Source: Chlorocebus sabaeus (lineage: Eukaryota > Chordata > Mammalia > Primates > Cercopithecidae). Taken from it: a stretch of 64,000 bases of DNA. Location of the stretch: positions 92,681,106-92,745,105 of the forward strand of contig NC_132918.1 of assembly GCF_047675955.1 (NCBI RefSeq), given 5' to 3'. A program made the position numbers and the translations under genes. The notes under the pieces are model-generated. The model saw only the letters and a list, made by a program, of their open reading frames with translations, was not told where the DNA came from and searched no databases. Within the stretch, counting starts at the first letter, position 1. Each line of letters opens with the position of its first letter. Below, one piece after another: positions 24,401 to 39,400 of this stretch.

Positions 24401-27400
24401 TTTTCCTCTCTCTACAAGCATTGCTTACACCTTAAAATAATAATTTACTGATTTTTCTGTTTCTAATTTGGAGATTATGATTACTTGGGAATTTTGATAG
24501 AAGTAGCTTTCAAAAAAGTGACCATTACAGAGGCAAATAAGATTTGCTGGGCAGGGCGCCATGACTCATGCCTGTAATCCCTTAATCCCTGCACTTTGGG
24601 AGGCCAAGATGGGAGGATTGCTTGAGGCCAGGAGTTCGAGACCAGCCTGGTCAATATAGTGAGACCCCGTCTATATATATTTAAGAAATATTTTAGGCCG
24701 GGCACGGTGGCTCACACCTGTAATCCCGGCACTTTGGGAGGCTGAGACAGGCAGATCATAAGTTCAGGAGTTCGAGACCAGCCTGGCCAACATGGTGAAA
24801 CCCTGTCTCTACTAAAAATATAAAAATTAGCTGGGCATGGTGGTGGGCGCCTGTAATCCCAGCTACTCAGGATGCTGAGGCAGGAGCCGAGCCGAGATCA
24901 CGTCACTACACTCCAGCCTGGGTGACATAGTGACTCTGCCTCAAAAAGAATATGTTTTTAATAATAAAAGATTTGCTTGGAAGATTAGAAACAAGGGGAG
25001 ATGACTCCTACCCTATATTATTTGAATTTTTAACAAGATGTGAATTACATTATAATAGGAAATATATTTCTATTAGATAAATTTTTTTTTACCATTTAGT
25101 TTAGAATTAATTATAGATTCAAAGAAAGTTGCAAAAAAAAAAAAAGTTTCTTTTAGGGAAATCCCTTCATCTAGTTTCAGAGTTTTAAAACCTTTTATAT
25201 TTCTGTCTTTTCAGCATCCTGTTTGGTTGGCCTTCCTTTGTCAATACCAATTATTTAATTGAAGTTATAGGTTTATGATCATTTTATGTAAAGTGGACAT
25301 TTCAGTAAAATAAATTCAGAATTAGAGCTAGGTATTGAGTGGACAGGGAGGTATGGATTTTGATAAAAGTTTAGGGATAATAAAGATTAAATTGTACTGT
25401 GTTTATAGTGTAGATTTTACTATAAGATTAAATGCCACTACATCTAACTTTGTGTCTGTTCTGGCTTTCTGATGTCCCCCGTGGGTGCAGCAATGCAGGG
25501 TCTACCGCGGTGGTAAGTGGCCTCATCGAGCAGTGGGTGTGCCAGACCAAGAAGGCATCTCAGATGCAGATTTTGTTCTTTACGTTGGTGCTCTGGCCAC
25601 CGAGAGGTGCAGCCAAGAAAACATCATCTCTTATGCAGCCTATTGTCAGCAGGAAGCAGACATGGACAGGTAAACTTTCCTCTGGGACTTAGTTTCCAAG
25701 ATCGAATATGGGAACTTTTAAAGCAAACTGTGTTTTTAGTGTTAAGATTACAGGAATCTTGGATTTGCCAGATTGCCTCTGGTAGACAGGAATAGCATGC
25801 TGCCTGGATTTGGAGTGTGGTTAGGAGGCCGTGATTAGACTGTTATTAATGTGATAACCCAAGTTTTTTGTCAAAGTGAAAGAAAAGTGAAGCACTTCGT
25901 TTGACTCTTCTCCCTGCGGTTCCTCTTCCATTTTGAGCCTGTTGTTTTTGCCAAAATTCCAAAAAAAAAGTCTACTGTCAAGTGGGCCAAGTACGGTGGC
26001 TCACACCTGGAATCCCAGCTCTTTGGGAGGCTGAGGTGGGAGGATCACTTCAGCCCAGGAGTTCGAGACCAGCTTCGGCAGCATAGTGAGACCTCATCTT
26101 GACAAAAAATAAAATTGGCCAGGCATGGAGGCACACACCTGTGGTCCCAGCTATCAGGAGACTGAGGTGGGAGGATTGCTTGAGCCTGAGAGGTTGAGGC
26201 TCAATGAGCTGTGATCATGCCACTGCACTCCAGCCTGGGCAACAGAGTGAAACCTTGTCCCTCACAAAAAAGAAAAAACAAAATGGCTGGGCACAGTGGC
26301 TCACACCTGTAATCCTAGCTCTTTGCGAGGCTGAGGCAGGTGGATCACTTGAGCTCAGGAGTTTGAGACCAGTCTGGGCAACATGGTGAAACTCTGTCTC
26401 TACAAAACACACAAAAATTAGCCAGGTGTGGTGGCGTGCGCCTGTAGTCCCAGCTACTCAGGAGGCTGAGATGGGAGGATTGCGTAAGCCTGGGAGGCAG
26501 AGGCTGCAGAGAGCTGTGATTGTGCCACTGTACTCCAGCCTGGGCCACAGAGCCAGACCCTGTGTCCAAAAAACAACAACAACAACAACAATAATAATAA
26601 TAAAGTCCACTGTCAAGAGAATTTTCTTTGCAGGTGACTACCACTCTAAGGAAACAATTTGAACTTTAATTTTAGGACTTATGTGCTAAAACTGTTAAGA
26701 AAGGTGTTAATAATGACTGTTCATCTAATTGTTGTATCATTTGTTATATGTAATTCACTTAGCTAAATATCACTTAGAAATTCAGAGTTCTCTTTATTTA
26801 CAAAAGATTTCAAAAACTTTCCCGTGAAGCAGCTCGGCTTTGAAATGAAAAGTTATATATGCAGAAGATTGCCTGTCACATACCAGACAAGCCAATTAAA
26901 GGCAGCAGGAATTGCCATAAGTCTCAGAATAGATTGTATGTAACGTTCTCGAATCTAGGTGAGGTTAGATTTGAGATTAGCTGACTTCAAAGGGAGTCAG
27001 CTAGTCTTTTTTTTTTTTTTTTTTTTTTTGTGCCAGAGTCTCGCTTTGTCACCCAGGCTGGAGTGCAATGGCAGGATCTTGGCCCACTGCAACCTCTGCC
27101 TCCTGGGTTCAAGTGATTCTCCTGCCTCAGCTTCCCAAGTATTTAGGACTACAAGTGTGTGCCACTGCACCCAACTAATTTTTGTATTTTTAATAGAGAC
27201 AGGGGTTTCACTAAGTTGGCCACGCTGGTCTCGAACCCCTGACCTCAGGTGATCTGTCTGCCTCGGCCTCCCAGAGTGTTAGGATTACAGGTGTGAGCCA
27301 CTGTGCCTGGCCTCAGCTCGTGTTTTGACCGATAGATGGATGTTTAACGCCTCAGCAATGGTCCTTTTATACATATGAATTAGTTATACTAACTTCTCCT

Positions 27401-30400
27401 AGATTTGTTAGAAGAAAAAACAGTATCTTCAGGTTTGTTTGTTTGTTTTTTTTTTGAGACGGTGTCTCGCTCTGTTGCCCAGGCTAGTGTGCAGTGGCGT
27501 AATCTCGGCTCACTGCAAGCTCTGCCTCCTGAGTTCAAGTGATTCTCCTGCCTCAGCCCCCTGAGTAGCTGAGACTACAGGTGTGCGCCACTACGCCTGG
27601 CTAATTTTTGTATTTTTAGTAGAGACAAGGTTTTGCCATGTTGGTCAGGCTGGTCTTGAACTCCTGACCTCTGGTGATCCACCTGCCTTGGCCTCCCAAA
27701 GTGCTGGAATGACAGTCATGAGCCGCTGCGCCTGGCCTTAAGTTCTTCTTTTTCAAGAAAGTGAAACCTTCCTTCACAATTGCTATATTGCATTAATTCA
27801 TTTCGTGAATATTTGAGTGGCCAACAGACGAGGTAAACAAAATACAGATGTGTACCTGCCTCATGGAACTTATGGATTGCAGAGGGAGACAGGTATTAAA
27901 TGTTCCTGCAAATAAATATGTGATTTCAAAGTATGATAAATACTTCGTAGAAAATAAATAGAGTGTTGTAACGTAGAGGAGAATAAAAGAGAAACACCTT
28001 GTGGATCTATTGAGCAAGGAAGACCGCTTTGAAAAAGTGAAACGTTAGCTGAACATTGATAGGCTGTCGCCAAATACAGAGATGTGGGGAGAGCTGTGAA
28101 GGCAGAAGCCATGTGCGCCTGTTGCTTCAGGAGCCCCCTCAGTGGACACTGTTGGGGGACAGGTGCTTGGACAGGCAGACAGGATTGTTTTCTTCTAAGT
28201 GCTGTAGGAAGCCCCTGCAGGGTTTTAAGCCTGGAAGCGAAATCCATTTTATATTTTAGAGGTCACTGTGGCAATTTTTAAATAAATGAATTGTATTCAT
28301 ACTTTCTCTAATTCTAAATCTGTTGCTATTTCCTATGAAGAAAATATACAATATTTAACAATTTAAATAAGATAAATGTACTTTGTAAATAGGCAATTAT
28401 ACTTTGATGAGCTTTGTGGTATTTCTATGTAAAATGTTAAGATAGTGATAGGAGAACTGAGCTTGGGGTTCATCAACATTGTTCATTGGCCACAGCTTTG
28501 GAAAGACAGGGAGGCGCATGGTGGAACTGAATTACTCTGGACTCTTGAGTCCTAGTCTGCCTTTGGACTTTCAGGTTCTAGGCACAGAGAGAGATGCAGA
28601 AGTGTGTAGATTCTAAAGGGTGTAGAATTTGGAAGAAGACGATGAGAAGGTAGAAATATTTATGTGAATGTAGGCAGTGTTGGAGCAGGAGAAAGGGAAT
28701 AGCAAACAGATAAGAAGGGTCAGTGACTATCAGCAACCTGAACCATTCAGTTATTGCCCCATTTGATAACTGTTTTCCTCTCTACCTGCTTGTCTCTGTG
28801 CCCATAGATATACTGAAATGTTGAAGTCAAATATGGATTTTGCAAGTAAAATAGTGTTGGAATTTGAGCCTTTCAGTTCATTCTTTTTTGGGCATTATAT
28901 TGATATATTTCAAAAATTTGCATTAAAGTATAATCAACTGTGTCCTTTTGTGGAAACAGGTATTGATTTGCCATGCCATAGGAAGGCAGAGGATACATGT
29001 CTTAAAAGTAAAAGATAGTGATGGTACAAAATTACATTTGATATTTTGCGAAGATTTTTCTGTCCTTGAGCAGTATTTGATGGAGAAGTAAATGTTAACA
29101 AATATTGTTCTGGAATGTAATTTAAAAATTCAATGTCTATTTTGACAGGCCAATAGCAGGATATGCTAACCTGTGTCCAAATATGATCTCTACCCAGCCT
29201 CAGGAGTTTACTGGGATGCTGTCCACAGTGAAACATGAGGTTATTCACGCCCTGGTAAATTCTACCGTTTCTGTTCTTTCCTTCATGCCCTGATTTTCTG
29301 CTTAGTATGTTCTCATTTTTATACATATATTCCATTTTAAGATGATGTGGATTCCTAGGTTCATGTTCAATAAAAATACAAAAATTAGCAGGGCATGGTG
29401 GTGTGCACCTGTGGTACCAGCTACTTGGGAGGCTGAGGTGGAGGATGGCTTGAGCCCAGGGAGCTTGAGGTTGCAATGAGCCAAGATTGTGCCACTGCAC
29501 TCCAGCCTGGTGATAGAGGCAGACCTTGTATCAAACAAACAAACAGAAAGATTTATAAAGCTTTTTCCTCTTTTAAAATTCTAAGATTGAAGAATTAATG
29601 ATACTGAAAGGCCTATGAAAGTATGTAGATATGGCAGTGCCCTGGGCTGCTGCCACCATTTTTGTTTTTTAAGACCTCATCATGGCCCACTGTAGTCTCA
29701 ACCTTCTGGGCTCAAGTGATCCCACCTCAGCCTCCCAAGTAGCTAAGACTGCAGACGTGCACTACACTCGGCTAATTTTTTTTTTTTTTTTTGGTGTGTG
29801 GTAGAGATAAGGTATCGCTATGTTGCCCAGGCTGGTCTCAAACTCCTGTGCTCAAATGATCCTCCCACCTCAGCCTCCAGAGTAGCTGGGACCACAGGCG
29901 TACACCACCATGCCCTGCTAATTTTTGTATTTTTAGTAGAGATGGGGTCTCGCCATGTTGCCCAGGCAGGTCTTGAACTCCTGGGCTCAAGTGATCCCCC
30001 CGCCTCAGCCTCCCAGAGTGCTGGGATTCCAGGCGTGAGCCCCCGTGCCTGGCCCTTCGGCTGCTGCTTCTGATAACCGTGTGAATCTCCTTACAGGGAG
30101 GCAGTGGTAATGACTTACCACTTCCTCAAATTAAAGGAAAGGAAATAGTCAGCTAAATACTTTTTTAATGTATATTTGAACACATACGAATGTTTATCTT
30201 CCCAGTAATTTTTAATTAACTTTATCTGTTGTAGGCAAGTGTCAGTCTTGGCCATGCATCTCAGTGTACTGCTTCCATCTTTTCAGCTCTGGTCCAGCTC
30301 TTGTTCAGAATTGACACCTGATAGCCGATACCTTCCCAAAAAAGGAAGAAGGGCCGGGCGCAGTGGCTCTCGCCTGTAATCCTAGCGCTTTGGGAGGATT

Positions 30401-33400
30401 CTCCTATATATATAAGAAGGCCAAAATAACTTTAAAATGCAGACTGACTTTGAGAACCATTTCATAATGTACACACACACCCCCCCACACAACAGACAGG
30501 AATTAAAAACACAGCAGTTGCTGCTCTTTATGGTTTTAAAACTCTAATGGTGCCTGGAAATATAATTATAGGATAGTAATTGATGTTTATAGTATTTATA
30601 CTGAATATAAATGTAAAATATATAATGTGTTTTAGAAAATTTCTCGTTAGAAATATTTACCTCAAGTAATTAGAATTTAAAATTTATAAATATGGAACAC
30701 GTAATTGTTGTTCAATTCCAACGTATGAGAAATTCCTATGGAAGCACTAGCGTGGGGCTTCTATGAACCAGTTAGTATCAGTGCTCTCCTTTGATCTCAG
30801 GCCTGTAATCAGCCTTGACATTTTTCACTTGAAGACATTTTGAACTTTTTCTTATAGGGTTTCTCTGCTGGGCTGTTTGCATTCTACCATGACAAAGATG
30901 GAAATCCTCTCACTTCAAGATTTGCGGACGGCCTCCCACCTTTTAATTATAGGTATTTTTGTTGTTGTTGTTCTTGTTTTCCTCTTTTAGGAGGGTGCTA
31001 AGACTAGAATCTGAGAATCACAGCATATTAGATGCCATAGATAATAATGTCTTCATGGCAAACCTAAGGAAATTGTAGATATTAAAACAACATAGGATAT
31101 AAGAGGCTGTTTTATGGAAAACATAACTTGTGAGATAGGCAATATTACATAATGGTGTAAGTAAGGAGGAGAGAGATACCCACACACAAGTACCGTTCTT
31201 AAGCTGATAATTTGCAGTGCCTGCTTGCACTGAGGATATTCCTCAAAAGCATCATACCTTCCAGCCAGGCGCAATGGCTCATGGCTGTAATCCCAGCACT
31301 TTGGGAGGCCAAGGTGGGCTGATTGCTTGAGCCCATGAGTTCAAAACCTGCTGGGCAGCATGGCAAAACCCTGTCTCTACAAAAAAATACAAAAATTAGC
31401 CAGGCATGGTTGCATGCGCCTGTGGTCCCAGCTACTTGGGGTGCTGAGATAGAAGGATCAGTTGAGCTCAGGAGGTTGAGGCTGCCATGTGCTGTGATCA
31501 CGCATCTGCACTCCAGCCTGGGTGACAGAGCAAGACTGTCTCAAGGAAAAAAAAGAGAAGTTTTCCAGTAAAAATGAAGATAATGGAGTAATACATTCAG
31601 TTGTTACAGGTGTAAAGAATTGGATTTGGCTTTAACTGTATTTGGGGAAACTGTTAATCTTGAAGTATGAATGGTAAAGAGAGATTGGAGTGATTAATAA
31701 GGTAAAAACTGTTTATTTTCTGGCTGGCTTTGTTCACTGCTTATGTGTAAACATTGCCTTGCCATGGAAAAACAGGAATTAAACATAATTTCTCTAAGTC
31801 ATGGATACATGAACAGATACGTGATAACAAATACAACAAAATGTTAAATTACAGAATCTGGGTGAGCTGGTTATTGATTATAAGGGTGTTTATTAAACAA
31901 TTCTTTTAATGTTTTGCATGTGTGAATTTTTTTTTTTTTTTGAGATGGAGTCTTGCTCTGTCGCCCAGGCTGGAATGCTGTGGCGTGATCTCCGCTCACT
32001 GCAAGCTCTGCCTCCTGGGTACACGCCATTCTCCTGCCTCAGCCTCCCCAGTAGCTCGGATTACAGGCGCCTACCTCCTCGCCTGGCTAACTTTTGTATT
32101 TTTAGTAGAGACAGGGTTTCACCATGTTGGCCAGGCTGGTCTCAAACTTCTGACCTCAGGTGATCCGATGACCTCAGGTGATTCGCCTGCCTCAGCCTCC
32201 CAAAGTCCTGGGATTACAGGCATGAGCCACCACACCTGGCCTATGTTTGAAATTTTTATGAAACAGTATTGGAAAAGAAAACCGTCTTTATGTTTTCTGT
32301 TGTTTTGCTGAGAATGAGAAATTTATAGGGAAAATGGTAGAAGTAGTCTAGGGAATAAGCCAGAAAAAAAAATGACTTAGGTTACAGGGAAAAATAAAAA
32401 TTGATGTCCATTGTAATTTTCTATAATAGATAAATATGTTACTTTTGTAGCAGTGCTTTTATTTATGCAGGATAGATTTCCCAAACTGGGATTGCTGATT
32501 TAAAATCTGTTTACACTATAAATTTTAATAGAAACTGCCATGTTACTTTTTTTTAAAAAAAGATATAGCAAAGCACATTCCCACCAGGCGTGTATGAGTG
32601 CTCTTGTTATCACTTTATCAGTATTGGATATTATAGATCTTTTTTATTTTTTAAGCCCAATTTGATGGATTAAAAGATGGCATCTCATTGTTGTATTTCC
32701 AGGACTATAGTGTGGTTTTAGCCATTGGCATTTTCTCTTTGTACACTGCCTATTTATTTTCCTTGTCCAGTCTTTTAGGTTAATTTTCCCTTTCTAATCA
32801 CGTTGTAGGAGTTCTTTATAAATTAGAGATATTACTCCTTTTTCATGCTTATTATAAATATTTCTAGTGGTTGTTTATTTTTTTACTTCATTTATCATAC
32901 TTTTGCCATGTATAGAAAAGTTTTTAAGTTTGTTATCATTAAATTCATCTTTTTTTTTTTTTTTTTTTGAGATGGAGTCTCACTATATTGCCCAGGCTGG
33001 TCTCGAACTCCTGGGCTCAGGCAAGCTTCCTGCCTTAGTCTCTCAAGCAGCTTGAACTACGGTCATGTGCCACTGTACCCAGATGTTTTTTTCTTTGTTG
33101 CTTAAGGCCTCAAAAGATATAAAAATATTCTCCTATATTCCAGTACATTATTATTTGATTTATTTACATTTATAGCTTCAATGCATTTGAAATTTTTTTT
33201 GATTTATGTATTCTGGGATTCTTTTGTAAGGTGCATATATGTTTATAATTGTTATATCTTTATGCTGGATTTAACCTTTTTTTGTTTTTTTTTGAGGCAG
33301 GGAGGGTCTCACTCTGTTGCCCTGGCTCAGTGCAGTGAGTGGCACAATCACGATCATGGCTTACTGCAGTGTTGATCTTCCCAGGCTCAGGTGATCTTCC

Positions 33401-36400
33401 CAGCTCAGCCTCCTGAGTAGCTGGGACTACGGGAGTGTGCCACTATGCTCATCTAGTTTTTTATTTTTATTTTAAATTTATTTTTTTATTATTTTTTGAG
33501 ATGGAGTCTCATTCTGTTACCCAGGCTGGAGTGCAGTGGCGTGATCTTGGCTCACTGCAACCTTCACTTCCCAGGTTCAAGCGATTCTCCTGCCTCAGCC
33601 TCCTGAGTAGCTGGGATTATAGGCATGTGCCACCACACCTGGCTAATTTTTGTGTTTTTAGTAGAGAGCGAATTTCACCATGTTTGCCAGGTTTGGTCTC
33701 ATACTCCTGACCTCTAGCGATTTGCCCATCTTGGCCTCCCAAAGTGCTGGGATTACAGGTGTGAGCCACTGCGCCTGGCCTATGTAGTATATCTTTTTAT
33801 CCTTTTACTTTCCAGCTATTTGTATTCTTTAGTCTAAACTATATCTCTTGTAGATGTATAGTTAGAGCATGTTTTTAAATTCATTTTCCCAGTTAACCCT
33901 GTTCTGCCTGCTACAGTGGCTGTCAGGTTACTGGTTTTCACCAGGAGTGTGGGCTGTCGGTTTTCAAGGCTGCCCCAAAGCTGGAGAGAGGGCATGGAAA
34001 TGCACCGCACTGCTCCTGTTTCTACAGAGATTTGTCCATTTTTCATGAATAAATGCTTTCTGCATTGCTATAAATCTTTTATTAATTTCCAAAGTTTAAA
34101 AAGTTGATTTCACCAATTTGGGTAGTTTTCTCATTGCTTTCATAGAGGAGAGAAATTTGAGAGATTTTTACTCTGTCCTTTTTGCGTATATCTTTCTGGA
34201 ATTTATTTTTGTATGTGGTGAAAAAGGGATTTAACCTTTTTTTTTCCAAATGAATAATCAGCTTCACAGCACAGTTATTAGATACATTCTACTTTCCTAC
34301 TAAATTAATATGGCATTTTGTTGGTTATGTTTCCTTATATCCTTGGATATCTGTGAACTTGCTTTCATTTTATCCTGTATGTTTGTCAAAAGGAAGTAAT
34401 TTGTCATCTTAGCCAAGTGCTAGCTATGTGAACTTGAACAAGTTACTTCGTCTCCCTGAACTTTTGTCTCTTTATCTGCAGAATAGTGATGAAAATCTCA
34501 TAGGGTTGTTGAAAAGATGAAATTTGAAAATACTTATCAAGGCTAGGCCCAGTGGCTCACACCTGTAATCCCAGAGCTTTGAATGGCTGAGGTGGAAAGA
34601 TGGCTTGAGGCCAGGAATTCAAGGCCAGCTTTGGCAACATAGCAGACCTTGTCTCAGCAAAAAATAAAAAATAAATTAAAAAAAATGTTTTGGACTGGAT
34701 TTCATTCTGTCACCCAGGCTGGAGTGTAGCCATATGAACATAGCTCACTGCAGCCTTGAATTTCTGAGCTTAAGTAATCCTCTTGCCTCAGCCTCGTGAG
34801 TACCTGGGACTACAGGCATACACTACCATGCCTGGATTATTTTATTTTATTTTATTTATTTTGTTTTTGAGACAGGGTCTTGCTCTGTCACCCTATCTGG
34901 AGTGCAGTGGCATGAACATGGCTCACTGCAGCATCAACCTCCTGGGCTCAAGTGATTCTCCGACCTCAGCCTCCTGTGTAGCTGGGACCACAGGCCTGCA
35001 CTACTGCGTCCAGCTAATTTTTAAATTTTTTGTAGAGACAAGGTCTTCCGGTGTTGCCTAGGCAGGTATCAAACTCCTGGGCTCAAGCAATCTTCCCACC
35101 TTGGCCTGCTGAGGTGCTGGGATTATGGTGTGAGCCACTGCACCCAACCAAAAAATTAAATTTAAAAAAATGTAGAAGGGAAAATACTTATCAAGTACTT
35201 TGTTTGGACTTGGTACATAGGAGGTTCTCAAATATTTTAATTTCATATTGATACTTATAAAGACTTTTTACAGTAAATGTAAATATTTTTACATTTAAAA
35301 TGGTGAATTTTCAATAATAATTGTGTTTTAATTCTGTAATTACAGTCTTGGATTATATCAATGGAGTGATAAAGTAGTTCGGAAAGTGGAGAGATTATGG
35401 GATGTTCGAGATAATAAGATAGTTCGTCACACCGTGTATCTCCTGGTAACACCTCGTGTCGTTGTAAGTATTACCAAACTTCACGTCTCATGAGCCATCT
35501 GTTCTTTTCCTTTACTGTGGTCCTTTCTTTACTCATCATTATTGTTTAAGAACTTACAATATTTTAGAGCCTATAGTAGGAAAAGTCATATAAAGGCTGT
35601 GCAATAAAGCTACGGGCCACGAGAAATCTGAGGAAATGGAAACTTGTCAATGGCTCTCACGGCTCCTATCCCACCCAGTGCTTTAGGCCAGTGCCTCTTC
35701 TGTTGTGATGCCTCTTAGGACCACTGGTACTATTTCTATAATGACTGATCATTTTCTTTGGTGTCTGTATTAGTCAAGGTTCTCCATAGAAACAGAACCA
35801 ATAGGATGTGTGTATATATCATATATGTATACACAGAGAAAGAATATGAGAGAGGAGGGGAGGAAGAGATTTCTTTTTTTCTTTTTTTTTTTTTTTTTTG
35901 AGACAGGGTCTCACTCTTGTCACCCAGGCTGGAGTGTAGTGGTTTCGGCTTACTGCAACCTCTGTCTCCTGCGCCAAAGTGATCCTCCTACTTCTGCCTC
36001 CCAAGTGGCTGAGACTACAGGCACGCACCACCATACGCAGCTAATTTTGTTTATTTTTTTTGTAGTGATGAGGTCTCACTATGTTGCCCAGGCTGGTCTC
36101 GATCTCCTGAGCTCAAGTAGTCCTACTGCCTCAGCCTCCCAAAGTGCTGGGATTACAGGCATGAGTCACCACACTTGGCCAAGAGATGACTTTCAAGGAT
36201 TTGGCTCACATGACTGTGGAAGCTTGGCGAGTTCAAATCTGATGGGATAGGCCAGCAGGCTGGAGACTCAGGGGAGAGTTGCCCTTGGAGTCCAAAGGCA
36301 GAATGACTTCTTGTTCAGGGGAGGTGGGTCTTTGTTCTCCTCCGACCATCGCCTGGTTGGGTGAGGCCTACCCACATTATGGAAAGTGATGTTTTCTTCA

Positions 36401-39400
36401 GAGTCCACTGATTGCAATGTTACTCTCATTCAAGAAAATACCTTCACAGAAACATCTGGAATATCTGGGCCAAATATTTGGGTACCACGGCTATTCTCCT
36501 TTCCCCTTTTCCTTGACTTTGTACAGCTCTCTGACTTATAAAGTTTTGCACTGCTCTTGGGCTGTTTCCCATCTCTGGAAATCTCTAACTAAAGAACAGA
36601 TAGAACCCAGTGAGCAAGGTTTTATTCTACTGAGCAACTTTTTTTTTTTTTTTTTTTTTTTGAGACAGTTTCCCTCTTGTCGCCCAGGCTGGAGTGCAGT
36701 GGCACAAGCTCGGCTCATTGCAGCCTCTGCCTCCTGGGTTCAAGTGATCCTCCTGCCTCAGCCTCCCGAGTAGCTGGAATTACAGGCGTCCGCCACCATG
36801 CCTGGCTAATTTTTGTATTTTTAGTAGAGACGGGGTTTTACCATGTTGGTCAGGGTGAGACCCTGTCTCAAAAAAAAAAAAAAGAATGAAAGAAAAGAAA
36901 AAAGGAAATTTCTTCCTCCCCTCATCTCACGTTCATTCTTTCTCTGTGTGTACATATATGTAGATGTATACACACATCCTGTTGGTTCTGTTTCTCTGGA
37001 GAACCTTGACTAATACAGACTCCAAATGATCAGTCATTATAGAAATAGTATCACTAATCCTAAGATGTATCACAACAGAGGGAGCACTGGTGACCTGAGG
37101 TGATCTGTCCGCCTCAGCCTCCTGAAGTGCTGAGATTACAGGTGTGCGCCACTGTGCCTGGCCAGAATAGATTTTTTGAACAGCTAAAACTGACAAACCT
37201 TTAGTTAGACTAAGAAGATGCAAATAACATAAGAAATGAAAGAGGAGACATTACAGCTGAAACCACAGACACACAAAGGATCGTGAAAGACTATTATAAA
37301 CAATTATATACCAACAAACTGTATAACCTAGAATAAATGAACAAATTTCTAGACAAATACAACTTATGAAGACTGAATCATGAAGAAATAAAAAATCTGA
37401 ACAGACCAATAATGAGTAATGAGATTGAATCAGTAGTAAAAGTCTGCCATCAAAGAGAAGTCCCGGACTAAGTTCACTGCTGAATTTCACCAAATGTTTA
37501 AAGAAGAACTAATAATGCAGTCCTTCTCAAACTTTTCCAAAAAATTGGGGAAGAGGGATTACTTCCAGACTCTTTTTACCAGGGCAGCAATACTCTAATA
37601 ACAAATTTAGACAAGACCATAAGAAAAGAAAATTACAGGCTAATATTCTTGATGAGCATAAGTACAAAAATTTTGCAACAAGATACTAACAAGCTGAATT
37701 CTACAACACGTTAAATAGGTCATCCATCATGATCGAGTGAAATTTATCCCCAGCATGCAAGGATGGATGAAGATAGCAAATCAGTAACTGGCAGAATGAA
37801 GGACAAAAACCATATGATCATCTCAATAGATGCAAAAAAATCATTTCACAAAATTCAGCATCTTTTTATGATTAAAAACTAACCAAATTAGGTCCAAAAG
37901 GAAGGTACCTCAGCACAGTAAAGGCCATATAAGAGACACCCACAACAAACCTTATACTTATTAGTGAAAAATGGAAAGCCTTTCCTCCAAGATCTGGAAC
38001 ACTCTTACCACTTCTGCATAGTATTGGAAGTCATCGCAAGAGCAGTCAGGCCTTAGAAATAAATAGAAGGCATCCAAATAGGACTGGAAGAAGTGAAATA
38101 GTTGCTGTTTGCTGATGACGTGATCTTATATATAGAAAACCCTAGAGACCCCATTAGAAAATTGTGAGGATTAATAAATACAGTAAAAGTTGCAGGATAC
38201 AAAATCAACACACAAAAATTAGTAGTTTTCTATATACTAACAGAAAACTACCTGAAAAAGAAATCAAGAAAACAGTCTCATTTACCATAGCTACCCCCCC
38301 AAAAAAACCCAAAATTCTTAGGAATAAATTTAACCGGGAAAGTAAAAGACCTGTACACTGAAAACTAGATGAAATAAATTGACACAATAAATATAAAGGT
38401 ATCCTGTGTTCATGGAGTAGAAGAATTAGTATTGTTAAAATGTCCGTGCTACCCAAAACAGTCTACAGGTTCATTACTATCCCTATCAAACTTCCAGTGT
38501 CATTTTTCACAGAAGTAGAAAAAAAATCCTCAAATTCATATGGAACCACAAAAACACCAAAAAGAAAAAAAAAAACAAAACCAAAGCTATCATGAGCAAA
38601 AAGAACAAAGCTGCTCAGGCAGTGTGATGCCTCCAGCTTTGCAGTATTTCAGACTGTACTGCAAAGGAATGGCAATTGGTCAAATGGCAAAGGAATGTTA
38701 TGGTCATGGCATAAAAATAGGCACATTGATGAATGGAACAGAATACGCTATGATTATTGACTCGATTATGATTAACCAATTATGGTTAATTGATGTTTAA
38801 TAAAGGTGCTAAGAATACACAATGGGAAAAAGTCTCTTCGATAAATGGTATAGGGAAAACTGGATATCCATATGCAGAAAAATGAAATTTGACCTTTGTC
38901 TCACACCATATACAAAAACCAACTCCAAATATATTAAATAAACTTAAGACCAGAAACTGTAAAACTAGTGGAAGAAAACATAAGGGGACGACTACATGAC
39001 ATTGGTTTGGGCAGTGAGTTTTTGGATTGGACCCTAAAAGTACAGGCAACAAAAATAAAAGTGGACAAATGGGATTACATCAAACGAAGAAGCCTCTGCA
39101 CGGCAAAGGGAACAAAAGTGTGAAGAGACAACCTAGAAATTGAGAGAAAATATTTGCAAGCTATACATTAGAAAAGGCGTTAATATACAAGAAATGCAAA
39201 CAGCTGTGTAAGAATAGCCCATTTAAACAATGGGCCAAGGACGTGAATAGACATTTCTCAAAAGAAGACATGCAAACTGTGAGCAGGTACGTGAAAAAAT
39301 GCTCAGCATTACTAATCCTTAGAAAAATGAAAATTAAAAGCACAATGAGATGTCATTTTATGCCTGTCAGATGACTGTTATCAAAAAGACAAAAGAGGGC

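Noticed and set aside
28934..29500. 188-residue minus-strand frame covering exon 7
   Set aside because: It is antisense to LMLN exon 7 and an Alu. It has no independent support.
38164..38800. Lys-rich frames that look like a small protein
   Set aside because: They are fragments of L1 ORF2, broken by stops and frameshifts. The parent L1 is not intact.
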